The notes under the pieces are model-generated. The model had not been told where the DNA came from and did not search any database. It was given only the letters and a program-made list of their open reading frames with translations. From Chthoniobacterales bacterium (GTDB lineage: Bacteria; Verrucomicrobiota; Verrucomicrobiia; Chthoniobacterales; DYNR01): a DNA stretch of 62,910 nucleotides. The translations under genes and the position numbers were made by a program. The stretch spans positions 1 through 62,910 of the forward strand of contig JAOAAX010000011.1 in the NCBI GenBank assembly GCA_026418675.1, written 5' to 3'. This document shows positions 45,720 through 56,782 of the stretch, piece after piece. Numbering within the stretch: position 1 is the first letter of the stretch; each line of letters starts with the position of its first letter.

Positions 45720-48467
45720 ATGGGATGTATGAAGGAAGCTCTTAGGACACTTCGGACTTTTAATGGGAGAAATGGGTTTGAGGGGAAGATGTATTCGTTG
45801 CCGGCCTTGGAAGAGATGGGGGTTGGTCGAATTTCGCGGCTGCCGATTTCATTGAGAGTTGTTTTGGAGTCTTTACTCCGAAATTGTGATGGGCAGCGAG
45901 TGACGTGGAGAGATGTTGAGGTGTTAGCAAATTGGAATGCGAAATCACCGGCTGCTGAGGAGATTCCGTTTGTTGTTGCGCGAATCGTGCTACAAGATTT
46001 TACAGGGGTTCCGTTGTTGGTAGATTTGGCTGCAATGCGGACTGCAGTTTCGGAAATGGGATGTGATCCGCGATTAATTGAACCGTTGGTTCCGGTGGAT
46101 TTGGTGGTGGATCATTCTGTGCAGGTCGATTTTTATGGGACATCGGATGCTTTGATCAGAAATCTGGAAATGGAATTTGTGAGGAATCGGGAGCGGTATG
46201 AGTTTTTGAAGTGGGGACAGCAAGCGTTTAAAACATTTCGGGTTGTGCCACCCGGTATTGGGATAGTTCACCAAGTGAACTTGGAGTATTTAGCGCAGGG
46301 AGTTTTGCGGCAGAAAACGGAAGTAGGCGAGGTTTTCTTTCCTGATACTCTTGTCGGAACAGATTCGCATACGACGATGATAAATGGGCTTGGGGTTGTG
46401 GGGTGGGGTGTGGGAGGAATTGAGGCAGAAGCGGGAATGCTCGGTCAGCCAGTTTATTTTCTGACGCCGGAAGTTGTTGGAGTTCATATGGTTGGACGTT
46501 TAGGGGAAGGCGTTACAGCAACTGACCTTGCCTTGCACATCACCCAGATGTTGCGAAAAGCGAAAGTTGTTGGGAAGTTTGTCGAGTTCTTCGGCGAAGG
46601 AGCGGAATCGTTGTCGTTGCCGGATCGTGCAACAATTGCCAACATGGCTCCAGAATATGGGGCGACAATGGGTTATTTTCCGGTTGATGAAGAGAGTGTT
46701 CGTTATTTAGCGGCTACGGGGAGGACGGAGGAACAATGTGCTGCTTTTGAAGCTTATTTTCGCGCACAGGGGATGTTCGGGATGCCGCGAATGGGGCAAA
46801 TTGACTACAGTTCGATTTTGGAGCTGGATTTGGCTACAGTAAAGCCATCGGTTTCTGGCCCGAAGCGCCCCCAAGATCGAATTGATTTGGCTGAGCTTGG
46901 GGCGCGTTTTGAAGAGTTACTTAGCAAGCCTGTTGCTGAAGGCGGTTACGGTAGGAATGGTAGCTCGACTAAACATTATGCAGTTGTGGATTTATCTGCA
47001 GCGCCGGAATTAGGTCGGCATGTGGCAGTGCGGGAAGAAATTCGTGACGGCTCAGTTTTGATTGCAGCTATTACTAGCTGCACCAACACAAGTAATCCGA
47101 GCGTAATGTTGGCGGCAGGGTTGTTGGCTAAAAAGGCGGTTGAGCGAGGTTTAAAGGTAAAACCTACTGTTAAGACATCACTTGCTCCAGGTTCAAGGGT
47201 TGTTAGGGATTACCTGGAGAAGAGCGGCCTTCAGAAATATCTCGATGAATTGGGTTTCCAAGTTGTCGGGTATGGATGCACAACCTGTATTGGAAATTCA
47301 GGACCTATTGCTCCAGAGATAGAACACGCGCTTGCAAATAACGATATTATTGCGGCTGCGGTTTTGTCCGGAAACCGAAACTTTGAAGCAAGAATCCATC
47401 AAAGCATACGGGCGAATTTCTTGATGTCGCCGCCCCTCGTTGTAGCATTTGCTTTGGCTGGGCGAGTGGATTTGGATATAACTCAAGAAGCGATTGGGAT
47501 GGGAACCGATGGTCGGCCTGTTTATTTGCGCGATATATGGCCGAGCCAAGCGGAAATTCGCGCTGCGATGGAGAGCGCTTTGCGGCCGGAGGTTTTTCGG
47601 GAGTTGTATGGTGAATTTTCGTCGCAGAATCCTAAATGGGACCAAATTTCTGCACCGAGTGGATTGGTTTATGAGTGGAATGAAGCGAGCACATACATTC
47701 AACGACCGCCTTTTTTTGAAAATTTTAGTATGGAACCAAGGGGTATCGAAGAGATTCGTGGGGCTCGTGTGTTGGGAATTTTTGGGGATTCAGTAACGAC
47801 GGATCATATTTCCCCTGCAGGAGCAATCAAAGCAAATTCTCCAGCAGGTCGCTATTTGCAGGAACGAGGGGTTGCGCCGGCAGATTTTAATAGCTACGGT
47901 AGCCGGCGGGGAAATGATCGTGTTATGACACGAGGGACTTTTGCGAACGTTCGAATAAAAAATTTGATGCTTCCCGGGACAGAAGGAGGTATTACGCGGC
48001 ATTATCCAAGCGGGGAACAAATGGCAATTTATGATGCAGCTGTTCGTTATCAGAAAGAAGGAGTTCCGTTGATAGTTCTTGCTGGACACGAATACGGCAC
48101 CGGAAGCAGTCGTGATTGGGCAGCAAAGGGAACAAAGTTGCTTGGTGTTCGAGCTGTTATTGCTTGTAGCTTCGAAAGGATTCATCGGTCAAATTTGGTC
48201 GGAATGGGTGTTTTGCCTCTACAATTTCCTGAGGGAGTTTCTGTTAGTTCTTTGGGATTGGATGGGTCAGAGATTTACGAAGTAGTTGGCTTGCATGAGA
48301 ATTTGCAGCCCCGGCAAGAGATAAAATTACGAGCGAGAAGAACAGATGGCGAAGTAGTGGAAACACCTCTCTGGGTTCGGATTGATACGCCAATTGAGGT
48401 TGAGTATTATCGGCACGGAGGAATTTTACCGTTTGTATTGCGAACAATTTTAAAGAGTAAAAGTTGA
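45720..48467 (+). CDS. acnA: Aconitate hydratase A
   Basis: The 915-residue enzyme of the TCA cycle isomerises citrate to isocitrate using a 4Fe-4S cluster. Markers are [28 protein letters not shown], the cluster Cys in TSCTNTSNP and [26 protein letters not shown] and [17 protein letters not shown]. The frame begins with TTG at 45693; I take the ATG at 45720, which has AAGGA just upstream, over the ATG at 45729. The TPR gene overlaps its stop (TTGA, 48464-48467). Confidence 0.97.
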   Translation: MGCMKEALRTLRTFNGRNGFEGKMYSLPALEEMGVGRISRLPISLRVVLESLLRNCDGQRVTWRDVEVLANWNAKSPAAEEIPFVVARIVLQDFTGVPLLVDLAAMRTAVSEMGCDPRLIEPLVPVDLVVDHSVQVDFYGTSDALIRNLEMEFVRNRERYEFLKWGQQAFKTFRVVPPGIGIVHQVNLEYLAQGVLRQKTEVGEVFFPDTLVGTDSHTTMINGLGVVGWGVGGIEAEAGMLGQPVYFLTPEVVGVHMVGRLGEGVTATDLALHITQMLRKAKVVGKFVEFFGEGAESLSLPDRATIANMAPEYGATMGYFPVDEESVRYLAATGRTEEQCAAFEAYFRAQGMFGMPRMGQIDYSSILELDLATVKPSVSGPKRPQDRIDLAELGARFEELLSKPVAEGGYGRNGSSTKHYAVVDLSAAPELGRHVAVREEIRDGSVLIAAITSCTNTSNPSVMLAAGLLAKKAVERGLKVKPTVKTSLAPGSRVVRDYLEKSGLQKYLDELGFQVVGYGCTTCIGNSGPIAPEIEHALANNDIIAAAVLSGNRNFEARIHQSIRANFLMSPPLVVAFALAGRVDLDITQEAIGMGTDGRPVYLRDIWPSQAEIRAAMESALRPEVFRELYGEFSSQNPKWDQISAPSGLVYEWNEASTYIQRPPFFENFSMEPRGIEEIRGARVLGIFGDSVTTDHISPAGAIKANSPAGRYLQERGVAPADFNSYGSRRGNDRVMTRGTFANVRIKNLMLPGTEGGITRHYPSGEQMAIYDAAVRYQKEGVPLIVLAGHEYGTGSSRDWAAKGTKLLGVRAVIACSFERIHRSNLVGMGVLPLQFPEGVSVSSLGLDGSEIYEVVGLHENLQPRQEIKLRARRTDGEVVETPLWVRIDTPIEVEYYRHGGILPFVLRTILKSKS

Positions 48468-49192
48468 AGATTCTATTGAGGCAGCTTTTCGGTATGAAGG
48501 GAAGGATAGCAGGAATTGTCATTTTGTTTGTGTTTAGTTTAGTTTGCCTCCAAGCAGAAACATCAGATGAGAAGAGGTTGGAAGAACCCATAAGGGTTGT
48601 TGGTTTTGTTCCTCAAACTAAAGAGGATGTTTATTATTTGTTCCTGGATGAGGCTGCCATGTTAATTGATCAGGGAGAGTATGAAAAAGCTTTGCAGAAA
48701 TTAGGAGAAGCTGAAAAGTTACATCCACCGGATTTTTCCTTCTATAACTTGCGAGGTGTGGTTTACACGAAGCTTCAGTCCTGGAAGAATGCGGAAGAAA
48801 ATTTTAGAAAGGCAATAGAACTAGCACCTAGTTTTTTTCCTGCTCGCTTTAATTTTGGAGAGATGTTATTTCTTCAAAGAAAAACTGAAGAAGCGCTCCA
48901 GTATTTTGAAGTGCTCAACTACAGTTTTCCACGAAATGAACTAATCGAATTCAAGTTAGTAATGCTTTTCTGTATAACGGGGCGAATGGAGGACGCTAAG
49001 CGAACAGCTTCGCGAATGCTTTTTCCCGGTGATACACCTGCTTGGTATTGCGCGCAAGCTGCAATCCTCTTCAAAGAAGGGAGAGCTCAAGAAGCGAATC
49101 GTTACACAAAGGCAGCGCAGTTAATCTTTGGCGAGGACGAAATGAAAATATTTTGGGAGGGTTTGGATGTGTCTGGTTTGACTGCTTTATGA
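48464..49192 (+). CDS. Secreted TPR-repeat protein
   Basis: The 242-residue protein has an N-terminal hydrophobic segment (about 14-30), likely a signal peptide, then two to four TPR-like helical repeats (from about residue 65; [52 protein letters not shown]). TPR proteins are adaptors for other proteins. The TTG start at 48464 interlocks with the acnA stop, while the ATG at 48494 also fits a signal peptide. It overlaps rfaD by an ATGA. Partner unknown. Confidence 0.8.
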   Translation: MKILLRQLFGMKGRIAGIVILFVFSLVCLQAETSDEKRLEEPIRVVGFVPQTKEDVYYLFLDEAAMLIDQGEYEKALQKLGEAEKLHPPDFSFYNLRGVVYTKLQSWKNAEENFRKAIELAPSFFPARFNFGEMLFLQRKTEEALQYFEVLNYSFPRNELIEFKLVMLFCITGRMEDAKRTASRMLFPGDTPAWYCAQAAILFKEGRAQEANRYTKAAQLIFGEDEMKIFWEGLDVSGLTAL

Positions 49193-50211
49193 AAAGAAAT
49201 AAATTGGATGATAGAAGTAGAGTGTTGGTTACTGGAGGAGCCGGTTTTATTGGTAGTGCACTTGTATATGAGTTAAATCAAATTGGTATAGAAAATATTT
49301 TTATTGTTGATAAACTTGGTTCTGATGAAAAATGGAAGAATTTAGTTCCTCTGGCATTTTCTGATTATTTGGAAGCGGATAATTTTGAGGAAATACTTGC
49401 CGATAAACCGCAAAAACTGGGGAATTTTGACTTCATCTTTCATTTAGGTGCATGTTCTTCTACGACCGAACGTAACGTAAGCTTTTTAGCTAGGAATAAT
49501 TTTTGTTTTACACGGGAGTTATGTCGTTTTGCCCTTAGCCAAGGAGCCAGGTTTGTATATGCTTCGTCTGCAGCTACTTATGGTGATGGAAAGCTTGGAA
49601 TGGATGATTTAGATGATACGGCAACAGCTTTGCAAAAATTTCGTCCTTTAAATGCTTATGGTTATTCAAAACAAATGTTTGACCTTTATGCTGCGCGGGC
49701 TGGTTATTTTGATAAGATAGTAGGTTTAAAATATTTCAACGTTTTTGGACCTAATGAATATCACAAAGGAGACATGCGTAGTTTAGTATGTAAAGCTTTT
49801 AATCAAATATTAGAAACTGGCAAAATTAGGCTTTTCAAGAGTTATAATTCAGAATACAAGGACGGAGAACAAATGCGTGATTTTCTCTATGTTAAGGATG
49901 CTGTTAAAATGACTTTATATTTAGCCAATAGCGAGGAAACAAAAGGAATCTATAATCTTGGGGCAGGGATTGCGCGGACTTGGCTTGATTTGGCGCGTTC
50001 TTTGTTTGCTGCGATGGAACGCCAGGTCAATATTGAGTTTATTGAAATGCCAGAATCAATTCGTGACCAATACCAATATTACACTTGCGCTAACATCAAC
50101 AAGCTTAGATCGAGTGGATATAATTCTCCAATTACGAGTTTGGAGGATGCTGTTACAGATTATGTCAAAAACTACTTAATTCCTGGACGGAGATTGGGTG
50201 AAGTTGGTTAA
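49189..50211 (+). CDS. rfaD: ADP-L-glycero-D-manno-heptose 6-epimerase
   Basis: The 340-residue epimerase makes ADP-L-glycero-D-manno-heptose, a core sugar of lipopolysaccharide. Markers are the Rossmann [10 protein letters not shown] (about 14-23), [20 protein letters not shown], the catalytic YGYSK and [18 protein letters not shown], all of the RfaD/GmhD type. The frame runs further upstream to 49042 inside the TPR gene, but the ATG at 49189 overlaps the previous stop (ATGA) and gives the normal start. Implies a heptose-bearing LPS core. Confidence 0.95.
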   Translation: MKRNKLDDRSRVLVTGGAGFIGSALVYELNQIGIENIFIVDKLGSDEKWKNLVPLAFSDYLEADNFEEILADKPQKLGNFDFIFHLGACSSTTERNVSFLARNNFCFTRELCRFALSQGARFVYASSAATYGDGKLGMDDLDDTATALQKFRPLNAYGYSKQMFDLYAARAGYFDKIVGLKYFNVFGPNEYHKGDMRSLVCKAFNQILETGKIRLFKSYNSEYKDGEQMRDFLYVKDAVKMTLYLANSEETKGIYNLGAGIARTWLDLARSLFAAMERQVNIEFIEMPESIRDQYQYYTCANINKLRSSGYNSPITSLEDAVTDYVKNYLIPGRRLGEVG

Positions 50212-50243
50212 CATCTCTAGGATTGAAAAAGAAAAAAATAATC

Positions 50244-50867
50244 ATGAAAAGTAGTTATGAACAACTTGAGATGGAACTTCGGCCACATGGGGTTTTTGTG
50301 ACATCACTGGAGGAAATTTACAATTGGGGACGTAAAAATTCTTTATGGCCTCTGCAATTTGGTTTGGCCTGTTGTGCTATTGAAATGATTGCTACTGCTG
50401 CCTCGAGATTTGACATAGCACGGTTTGGAGCGGAAGTTTTTCGTCCGTCACCGCGGCAAGCCGATCTGATGATTGTAGCTGGAACAGTGACAAAAAAAAT
50501 GGCTCCCCAGGTTGTGCGGCTCTATAATCAAATGCCCGAACCGAAGTATGTAATTGCTATGGGGGCTTGTGCAATAAGCGGAGGCCCATTTAAAGAGGGT
50601 TACAATGTTTTGAAAGGCATAGATCGCTATATTCCGGTTGACGTATCCATACCTGGTTGTCCGCCTCGTCCAGAGGCTCTGCTGGAGGGGCTCATTAAAC
50701 TTCAGGAGAAGATTGCCCGTGAACGGTTACTTTGTAATGAAGCGGCACGAAGCACGACTTCTGCGCAACCTTCTGAATATCCTGTTCCGAATTACGGAGC
50801 AAATGATCTCGATCCTCCATATAATTCTTCTGTTTTCCACCCCCCTCCAATACACGTTGGGGATTAA
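50244..50867 (+). CDS. nuoB: NADH-quinone oxidoreductase subunit B
   Basis: The 207-residue subunit holds the terminal N2 4Fe-4S cluster of complex I. Its ligands are in [14 protein letters not shown] and GCPPRPE. A C-terminal tail of about 40 residues ([15 protein letters not shown]) extends beyond the usual end. The frame begins with TTG at 50223 after AGGA; the ATG at 50244 is an equally good start and gives the usual family beginning. It lies 12 bases (or 33 for the ATG) after rfaD. nuoA is not upstream, where rfaD lies. Confidence 0.96.
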   Translation: MKSSYEQLEMELRPHGVFVTSLEEIYNWGRKNSLWPLQFGLACCAIEMIATAASRFDIARFGAEVFRPSPRQADLMIVAGTVTKKMAPQVVRLYNQMPEPKYVIAMGACAISGGPFKEGYNVLKGIDRYIPVDVSIPGCPPRPEALLEGLIKLQEKIARERLLCNEAARSTTSAQPSEYPVPNYGANDLDPPYNSSVFHPPPIHVGD

Positions 50868-50874
50868 ATTTTAA

Positions 50875-51465
50875 ATGACAGATCAAGTTTTCAAATCCAT
50901 CATCGAAAAATATCCTGATAAAGATATTAGGTTTCTTGAAAATTCTTCTCCTTCGGGACAGCACTCATTATTAGTTCCTCCAGAGATTGCTGTTGATGTG
51001 GCTTATTTTTTGCGAGATTGTTTGGGGTTTGACTATTGTAGCAATGTTACGGGCGTGGATTGGATAAATGGTGTTAAGAAGGGGATTTGGAAGTCCGATA
51101 GTAATGAGGAAATAGACGGTGGAAAATCGGGTTTTTTGGAGGTAGTTTACCATTTGTATTCGGTGCAAAAAAAGGTTGGTCCCCTAATTCTTCGAGTTCG
51201 AACAAAAACGAGGGAAGATAGGCCGGAGTTGCCCTCCTTAACCCCTGTTTGGAAGAGTGCGGAGTTTCAAGAAAGGGAGGTTTTTGATTTATTTGGAATT
51301 TGGTTCGGGGGTCATCCGGACATGAGAAGGCTGTTGATGTGGGAAGAATTTGAAGGGCATCCTATGCGTAAAGACTATATTCCCCCCGATGACTACGAAT
51401 ACGAACCAACGCCGCATGGACAAATATTAGAACGCATTAAAACGAAAGCAGGAAAAACAGAGTAA
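50875..51465 (+). CDS. nuoC: NADH-quinone oxidoreductase subunit C
   Basis: The 196-residue hydrophilic subunit of complex I has the family block [54 protein letters not shown] near its end (positions about 120-175). It is not fused to nuoD, as it is in E. coli. It begins seven bases after nuoB and ends eight bases before nuoD, which confirms a tight operon. Confidence 0.96.
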   Translation: MTDQVFKSIIEKYPDKDIRFLENSSPSGQHSLLVPPEIAVDVAYFLRDCLGFDYCSNVTGVDWINGVKKGIWKSDSNEEIDGGKSGFLEVVYHLYSVQKKVGPLILRVRTKTREDRPELPSLTPVWKSAEFQEREVFDLFGIWFGGHPDMRRLLMWEEFEGHPMRKDYIPPDDYEYEPTPHGQILERIKTKAGKTE

Positions 51466-51473
51466 CTTCGCAA

Positions 51474-52586
51474 TTGATCTCGAAAGAACAGCAAAGTCTC
51501 CAGGTTTCCCTCGGTCCACAGCATCCATCCACGCATGGTGTATTCAGGATGAATGTTACGTTGGAGGGGGAGACTGTTGTTGCTTTGAAACCTGTTTTTG
51601 GTTACCTGCATCGAAATCACGAAAAACTGGCCGAAGGGATGAGTTACCTCGGCTCCATGCCCTATACTGACAGGCTCGATTATATTTGCCCGCTGACTAA
51701 CAATTGGGCTTATGCGTTAGCCGTTGAGAAACTTGCCGGCATTGAAGTTCCCGAGCGCGCTGAATACTTGCGAGTCATTCTAGCTGAACTGACACGAATT
51801 CAAAATCATGCTGCTTTTTTGGGATTTGTTCTTGGTGATATGGGGGCATGGGGAACTGCCTTAATGTATGCTTTTCGAGAGCGGGAAAGAATATTGGATT
51901 TTTTTGAAGAATTGACAGGTGCTAGGATGATGGTAAATTTTATGCGTTTTGGGGGATGCCGTTGGGACACTCCAGCGGGTTGGTTAGAGGAAGTTCGAAA
52001 ATTTGTTAAAGGGGTTCCCAATTTCTTAGATGAAATGGAAAAACTTCTTGTTGAAAACGAAATTTTACTTGCGAGATTGGTTGGGGTTGCTCCATTGAGT
52101 GGGAAACGTGCGATTGAGGGAGGTTTAAGTGGTCCCCCCCTTCGGGCTTCAGGTGTTGACTACGATATCCGCAAAGTGGATGCCTATGGGATTTATTCAC
52201 GTTTTCGTTTCCGAATACCTCGTGGAGAATATGGCGATTGCTATGACCGATTCATGATCCGAATTCACGAGGCTCGCGAATCAGTCGAAATTCTTAAGCA
52301 AGCTCTTGACGAAATTCCGGAGGGGCCGGTTCTTAATCCCAAGATCAAACAACGTGGGTTTCGCCCACCACCGGGAGAAGTCTATGCTCGATTAGAAGCT
52401 CCAAAAGGGGAACTTGGTTTTCATATTATAAGCGATGGGACCGATCGTCCTTACCGGTATAGGGTTCGTCCACCTAGCCTGATAAATCTAACTTTGTTAG
52501 AGGAAATGTGCATTGGAGCAAAAATTGCCGATGTAATGGTAATTCTAGGTTCAATAGATATTGTCTTAGGAGAAGTAGATCGTTAG
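51474..52586 (+). CDS. nuoD: NADH-quinone oxidoreductase subunit D
   Basis: The 370-residue 49-kDa-type subunit lines the quinone site with NuoB. Markers are [55 protein letters not shown] and a C-terminus [12 protein letters not shown] that is typical for the family. The start is TTG at 51474, with no strong ribosome site; the protein is complete at both ends by family comparison. The remaining nuo genes (nuoA, nuoE onward) do not follow; a response-regulator-type gene comes 13 bases later. Confidence 0.96.
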   Translation: MISKEQQSLQVSLGPQHPSTHGVFRMNVTLEGETVVALKPVFGYLHRNHEKLAEGMSYLGSMPYTDRLDYICPLTNNWAYALAVEKLAGIEVPERAEYLRVILAELTRIQNHAAFLGFVLGDMGAWGTALMYAFRERERILDFFEELTGARMMVNFMRFGGCRWDTPAGWLEEVRKFVKGVPNFLDEMEKLLVENEILLARLVGVAPLSGKRAIEGGLSGPPLRASGVDYDIRKVDAYGIYSRFRFRIPRGEYGDCYDRFMIRIHEARESVEILKQALDEIPEGPVLNPKIKQRGFRPPPGEVYARLEAPKGELGFHIISDGTDRPYRYRVRPPSLINLTLLEEMCIGAKIADVMVILGSIDIVLGEVDR

Positions 52587-52599
52587 AATTTTTAAGAAA

Positions 52600-54072
52600 G
52601 TGCAAGCGTTTAGTAATTCCTTAGTTTTAGTTGTTGATGATACACCTGAAAACATAACAACGGTTAGCATGTTGCTTCAGGATATATGTGAAGTTGCGGC
52701 TGCAACAAATGGGCAAGAGGCACTTGATTTAGCCGCAGCAACATCCCCGGATCTAATCCTCTTGGACGTTCTAATGCCTGAGATGGATGGTTTCGCAACG
52801 TGCCGGAAACTCAAAGAGAATCCTGAAACCGCATCTATTCCTGTCATATTTGTAACGACACTTGACTCTCCTGAAGATAAACTTGAAGGATTTGCAGTTG
52901 GAGCTGTCGATTATATTACAAAACCTTTTCACGCAGGAGAAATTCGAGCACGCGTCCGCACGCAATTAAGAATCAGAAAATTAGAGCAGCATATTTTGCA
53001 ATACCAGCAATTTGTCGCTGGTGAAAAAAAGGAATTTGATTCTGGTTCAAAATTCTCTGAAAAATTTAATCAAATTTTTGTATGTGCTGAGGCGGATGAC
53101 GCAGTAAACTTTCTAAATACTGCCTGGGTGAATCTCACTCAGCGTCCTATAAGTGCTGCCTTGGGCCGTTTGTTCCCTGATTTATTACACCCTGAAGAGC
53201 GTGAACCCGTAGCCCGAACTCTCCTAAATGCAAAGAAACACAAACTAGCGGAGACACATTTTGACATACGATTACCTGTTCCCGGCGGCTACCGTTGGAT
53301 GCGCATGAACGTTAGTTTCTTTTATAATGATTCAGGCCAATGTGAAGGTTGGAATGCATTTTTAACTGATATTAGCGATTTGGTGGATCGTCTTGATATT
53401 CAAAAAAAAGCTCTAGACACGACTCGTATTGCCAACGCATCGCGGATTGAAGCTCTTCAAGACGCAGCTCAAACATTACGCGAACCTCTCTTTGGACTTT
53501 CAACGTCCCTTGCTTCTCTCAAGTCGCTTACTTTACCATCGGACGCATACCCACCCCTTACTGCTGCTTCTTCCCGATTACACGAATTGCATCAGCGCTT
53601 AGCAAACCTATTAGAACTTTTTTCCAATCAGACATTTACTGGAGAAAAAAAAGCAGTGGTGTTCGAAAAACAACAGCTACCCACACTCCATCGTAGTTTT
53701 GATACCTCTGTGCTCGTAGCAGACGATAGCGCTGTAAATTTAAGGATACTTGTTCATTTGCTTCGCAAACTCGGTTTCCATGATATTACTTCCGCCTCAA
53801 ATGGGCAGGAAGCTAAAGAGTTGTATCGTTTGCGCCACCATGAATTAATTATACTTGATCAACAAATGCCGATTATGGATGGCTTCACTGCTGCAAGAGA
53901 AATCCTTGCACTTCGTGCTGATCATTCTCCAGTTCTAATAGCTTTGACAGCATCAGTCCAAGACAGTGTAGTAGAGGAAGCTCGACGCAGTGGATTTCAT
54001 TCTTTTCTTCCAAAGCCAGTTACGTTAAGCATTCTACGTGAACAGCTTAACAAGCTTGGCTGGCAATCCTAG
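52600..54072 (+). CDS. REC-PAS-(degenerate H box)-REC signalling protein
   Basis: The 490-residue protein starts at GTG 52600. Receiver 1 (about 5-120) has paired acids (VVDDT), Asp56 (LLDVLMPEMDG) and Lys in TKPF. A PAS-like domain (about 165-265) follows. Next is a helical region whose spelling AQTLREPLFGL takes the place of the kinase H box SHELRTPLNGI, with no phosphorylatable His and no ATPase domain after it. Receiver 2 (about 365-480) has VADDS, Asp420 (ILDQQMPIMDG) and Lys in PKPV. No DNA-binding output is present. It probably works with the hybrid kinase 34 bases downstream as a two-receiver relay or phosphate sink. Confidence 0.88.
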   Translation: MQAFSNSLVLVVDDTPENITTVSMLLQDICEVAAATNGQEALDLAAATSPDLILLDVLMPEMDGFATCRKLKENPETASIPVIFVTTLDSPEDKLEGFAVGAVDYITKPFHAGEIRARVRTQLRIRKLEQHILQYQQFVAGEKKEFDSGSKFSEKFNQIFVCAEADDAVNFLNTAWVNLTQRPISAALGRLFPDLLHPEEREPVARTLLNAKKHKLAETHFDIRLPVPGGYRWMRMNVSFFYNDSGQCEGWNAFLTDISDLVDRLDIQKKALDTTRIANASRIEALQDAAQTLREPLFGLSTSLASLKSLTLPSDAYPPLTAASSRLHELHQRLANLLELFSNQTFTGEKKAVVFEKQQLPTLHRSFDTSVLVADDSAVNLRILVHLLRKLGFHDITSASNGQEAKELYRLRHHELIILDQQMPIMDGFTAAREILALRADHSPVLIALTASVQDSVVEEARRSGFHSFLPKPVTLSILREQLNKLGWQS

Positions 54073-54106
54073 TTAAGAGTAAATTTAAGAATCTAAAGAA
54101 CTTCTA

Positions 54107-56680
54107 GTGAACCCCAGATCCATTCTATTTCCCTCTTTACTTGCTTGTTTAGCCCTCGCTTTTCTGTGCATCTTCATAGGCTTTACCCCGAAATTCTTAA
54201 CTTCTCTCCACAACCCAATTCAGGAACAGAAAATCTTAGAAAATCTTGGCTGGCCTGTATTGGCTATAGTTGTGGTTATTGTGGTTTTTGCATTTTCTTC
54301 CTCACGGAAAAAGTTGGAAAATGTTCTTCAGGAAGCGGCTAGTGCCATCAACACAGCAATCCATCAGTATGGAAAATTCCGTTCTGATTATATTACAAAT
54401 CCCGAAACACTTTCCTTGTTAATTGAGCTTCAAAACAAAGGGGTCCTTGGTATTCTTAAGATTTTAGAAAATCAGGCGGCCGAGCGTGCCGAGCAAGCCC
54501 AAACTGCAGTTCGACAAGTTTTAAATTCGATTTGTGATGCTGTTTTTATTGTAGATACTCAGAACAAACTTGTTTGGGGGAATCGTCGTGTGGAACAACT
54601 GATTGGGAAAAAACGTCGGGAAATATTAGGGCAGAATATTTCCATCTTGGCGCCAAATCAAACGTTAGCGAATACGCTTTTAGCTTACCTTTCAGCCGCT
54701 TGGGAGAAACCCCAAGGCGTTCTTCAGTGGGAAATATTAAACCTCAATACTCATGAGCCAATTTCTTGTGAAGTTTTCGCCGAGCGTGTGCAATTTACTA
54801 ATTCAGACATTCTCTGCGTAAGCGTCCGCGACGTTCGGCTCGCCCGGAAGAATGAGGAAAACCTTCGCAGAGCGCTCGAAGAACTTCAGATTGCAAAAGA
54901 AGCGGCTGACGAGGCAAACCAAGCCAAAACTCTCTTCCTCGCTCGTGTTAGCCACGAAATCCGCACCCCTATGAACGCGATCATTGGAATTTCTTACCTC
55001 GCTGGGCGGGATACTGATTCCGAGTATGCTCGTCGCGAATTCGGTCGAATTAACATGGCAGCTCAGCGCCTCCTCCGCATCATAAATGACATCTTGGATT
55101 ATTCGAAACTCGAAGCCGGAAAGTTATCAATTGAGCTTAAGCCAATGTCTCTTGATGAACTCCTTAACTCACTGACCGACATTGCGGCTCTGCGTAAAAT
55201 GGGCAAGAACGTCGAGTTTTACATCGAGAAATCGCCTGAGGTTCCAAGTATTGTGGAAGGTGATAGCCTGCGGCTTCAGCAAATTCTTGTCAATCTAGTT
55301 GACAATGCCATCAAATTTACAGAGCGTGGAAGGGTCACTTTACGAATTCAGAACGCCTCGAGAAGAGGCTTTATCCGTTTTGAAGTTGTGGATCAAGGTA
55401 TTGGTCTCACGCCCGAGCAACAGGCACGTCTTTTTCGATCCTTTGAGCAAGCCGAAACCTCTACAGCTCGAAAATATGGTGGAACAGGTCTTGGACTTTC
55501 AATCTGCAAAAAACTCGTGGAGCTAATGGGTGGAGAAATTGGTGTCTGGAGCGAGCCAGGCCGCGGTTCAAACTTTTGGTTCGAATTACCTCTTCCCGCT
55601 TTACCTTCTAATGCTTGGATCCGCAACCAACTGCCATCTCAGGAAAAAACTGAAGTTCTTACTAACAAAAAAATCCTTGTTGTTGATGACAATTCAATTA
55701 ACCGAGAAATTGCTCATGGCTTACTTAAGGAGTTTGGTTGTAATGTTATTACTGTTCCCGATGCGCAAACTGCTCTCGAATTACTTAATCGGCAGACATT
55801 TGATCTCATTCTGCTCGATTTAGAAATGCCAGACATGGATGGTTTTACTTGTGCTCGTCTTATCCGCGAACATCGGAATCCTGCTGTTTCTAAGATTCCG
55901 ATTGCTGCAATGACTGCTCATGCCCTTGGTGAGATGCGAGCCCAAGCTGCAGCTGCTGGCATGAATGGTTACATCACGAAACCTCTTGACATTTCTCAAC
56001 TTCAACTTGAACTTAACCGCCTTCTGAGCAAGAGCTCTGAGTCTAACAAACAACTTCCGCAAACTTCGGCACATTTCCCTCCTCAACCAATTCCCGTAGA
56101 AAGACATGAAAAACTTGACGAAACGCAAGTGATTTCATTTGAAAATCCGCAGCGCTTCTCCCAAGACATTCCTCGCCAACGTGACCTTCAATCTCAAACA
56201 ATGCAAGAGACTCAAGTTCTATTTATGGGAAAATCGCCATCAACTCAACCACAACCAGCACATCAGCCGATTTTCCGCTCCTCACCAACGGAGACTCCCC
56301 CCAGTTCTCCTCCTACGACAATTCCCTCCCAAACTCAACACACTCCTCCCTTATTTCTCAACCAGCAACGAGCTCTCGCTTTGCTAGGGGGGAATCGATC
56401 CCTCTATGTAAATCTTGCCCGTCAATTCTTTGACTCGTGGGTAAATTTTTCAGAACGTTGGCAAAATGCTCAATCATTAGAGGAACAAAGACGAATTGCT
56501 CATACAATCAAAGGCTTAGCTGGTTCCCTCGGTTGTCAACCCCTTTCTGAGCACGCTGGAAAATGCGAACAAATCCTTCGCTCGGGTTCTCCACTCGATG
56601 CTTCCAACGCTCAAAAACTTGCCGAACAAGTCCAGCGTCTCCGTCTGGAATTGCTCCAAAATGTCATTTCATCCAATTGA
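54107..56680 (+). CDS. Membrane-bound hybrid histidine kinase (PAS-HisKA-HATPase-REC-HPt)
   Basis: The 857-residue kinase starts at GTG 54107. Two membrane helices (about 5-27 and 45-65) with a short loop between are followed by a helical linker, a PAS domain (about 135-250), HisKA with [10 protein letters not shown] (His283) and the ATPase (NAIKFTERG, DQGIGLT, GTGLGLSI). A receiver has Asp571 (LLDLEMPDMDG), a Pro/Gln/Ser-rich linker spans about residues 650-750, and a C-terminal HPt has His799 (AHTIKGLAG). It lies 34 bases after the REC-PAS-REC gene, so the pair probably forms one signalling system; the stimulus is unknown. Confidence 0.92.
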   Translation: MNPRSILFPSLLACLALAFLCIFIGFTPKFLTSLHNPIQEQKILENLGWPVLAIVVVIVVFAFSSSRKKLENVLQEAASAINTAIHQYGKFRSDYITNPETLSLLIELQNKGVLGILKILENQAAERAEQAQTAVRQVLNSICDAVFIVDTQNKLVWGNRRVEQLIGKKRREILGQNISILAPNQTLANTLLAYLSAAWEKPQGVLQWEILNLNTHEPISCEVFAERVQFTNSDILCVSVRDVRLARKNEENLRRALEELQIAKEAADEANQAKTLFLARVSHEIRTPMNAIIGISYLAGRDTDSEYARREFGRINMAAQRLLRIINDILDYSKLEAGKLSIELKPMSLDELLNSLTDIAALRKMGKNVEFYIEKSPEVPSIVEGDSLRLQQILVNLVDNAIKFTERGRVTLRIQNASRRGFIRFEVVDQGIGLTPEQQARLFRSFEQAETSTARKYGGTGLGLSICKKLVELMGGEIGVWSEPGRGSNFWFELPLPALPSNAWIRNQLPSQEKTEVLTNKKILVVDDNSINREIAHGLLKEFGCNVITVPDAQTALELLNRQTFDLILLDLEMPDMDGFTCARLIREHRNPAVSKIPIAAMTAHALGEMRAQAAAAGMNGYITKPLDISQLQLELNRLLSKSSESNKQLPQTSAHFPPQPIPVERHEKLDETQVISFENPQRFSQDIPRQRDLQSQTMQETQVLFMGKSPSTQPQPAHQPIFRSSPTETPPSSPPTTIPSQTQHTPPLFLNQQRALALLGGNRSLYVNLARQFFDSWVNFSERWQNAQSLEEQRRIAHTIKGLAGSLGCQPLSEHAGKCEQILRSGSPLDASNAQKLAEQVQRLRLELLQNVISSN

Positions 56681-56782
56681 CTTCGAAATGAGGTAGCTAC
56701 TTCTTTGTTTGGATGATTACTGCTAAACTTTTTTACTTTCTGATTAGCTTTTGTTAAATTTCAAGAGCAACAAAACCTTTCC

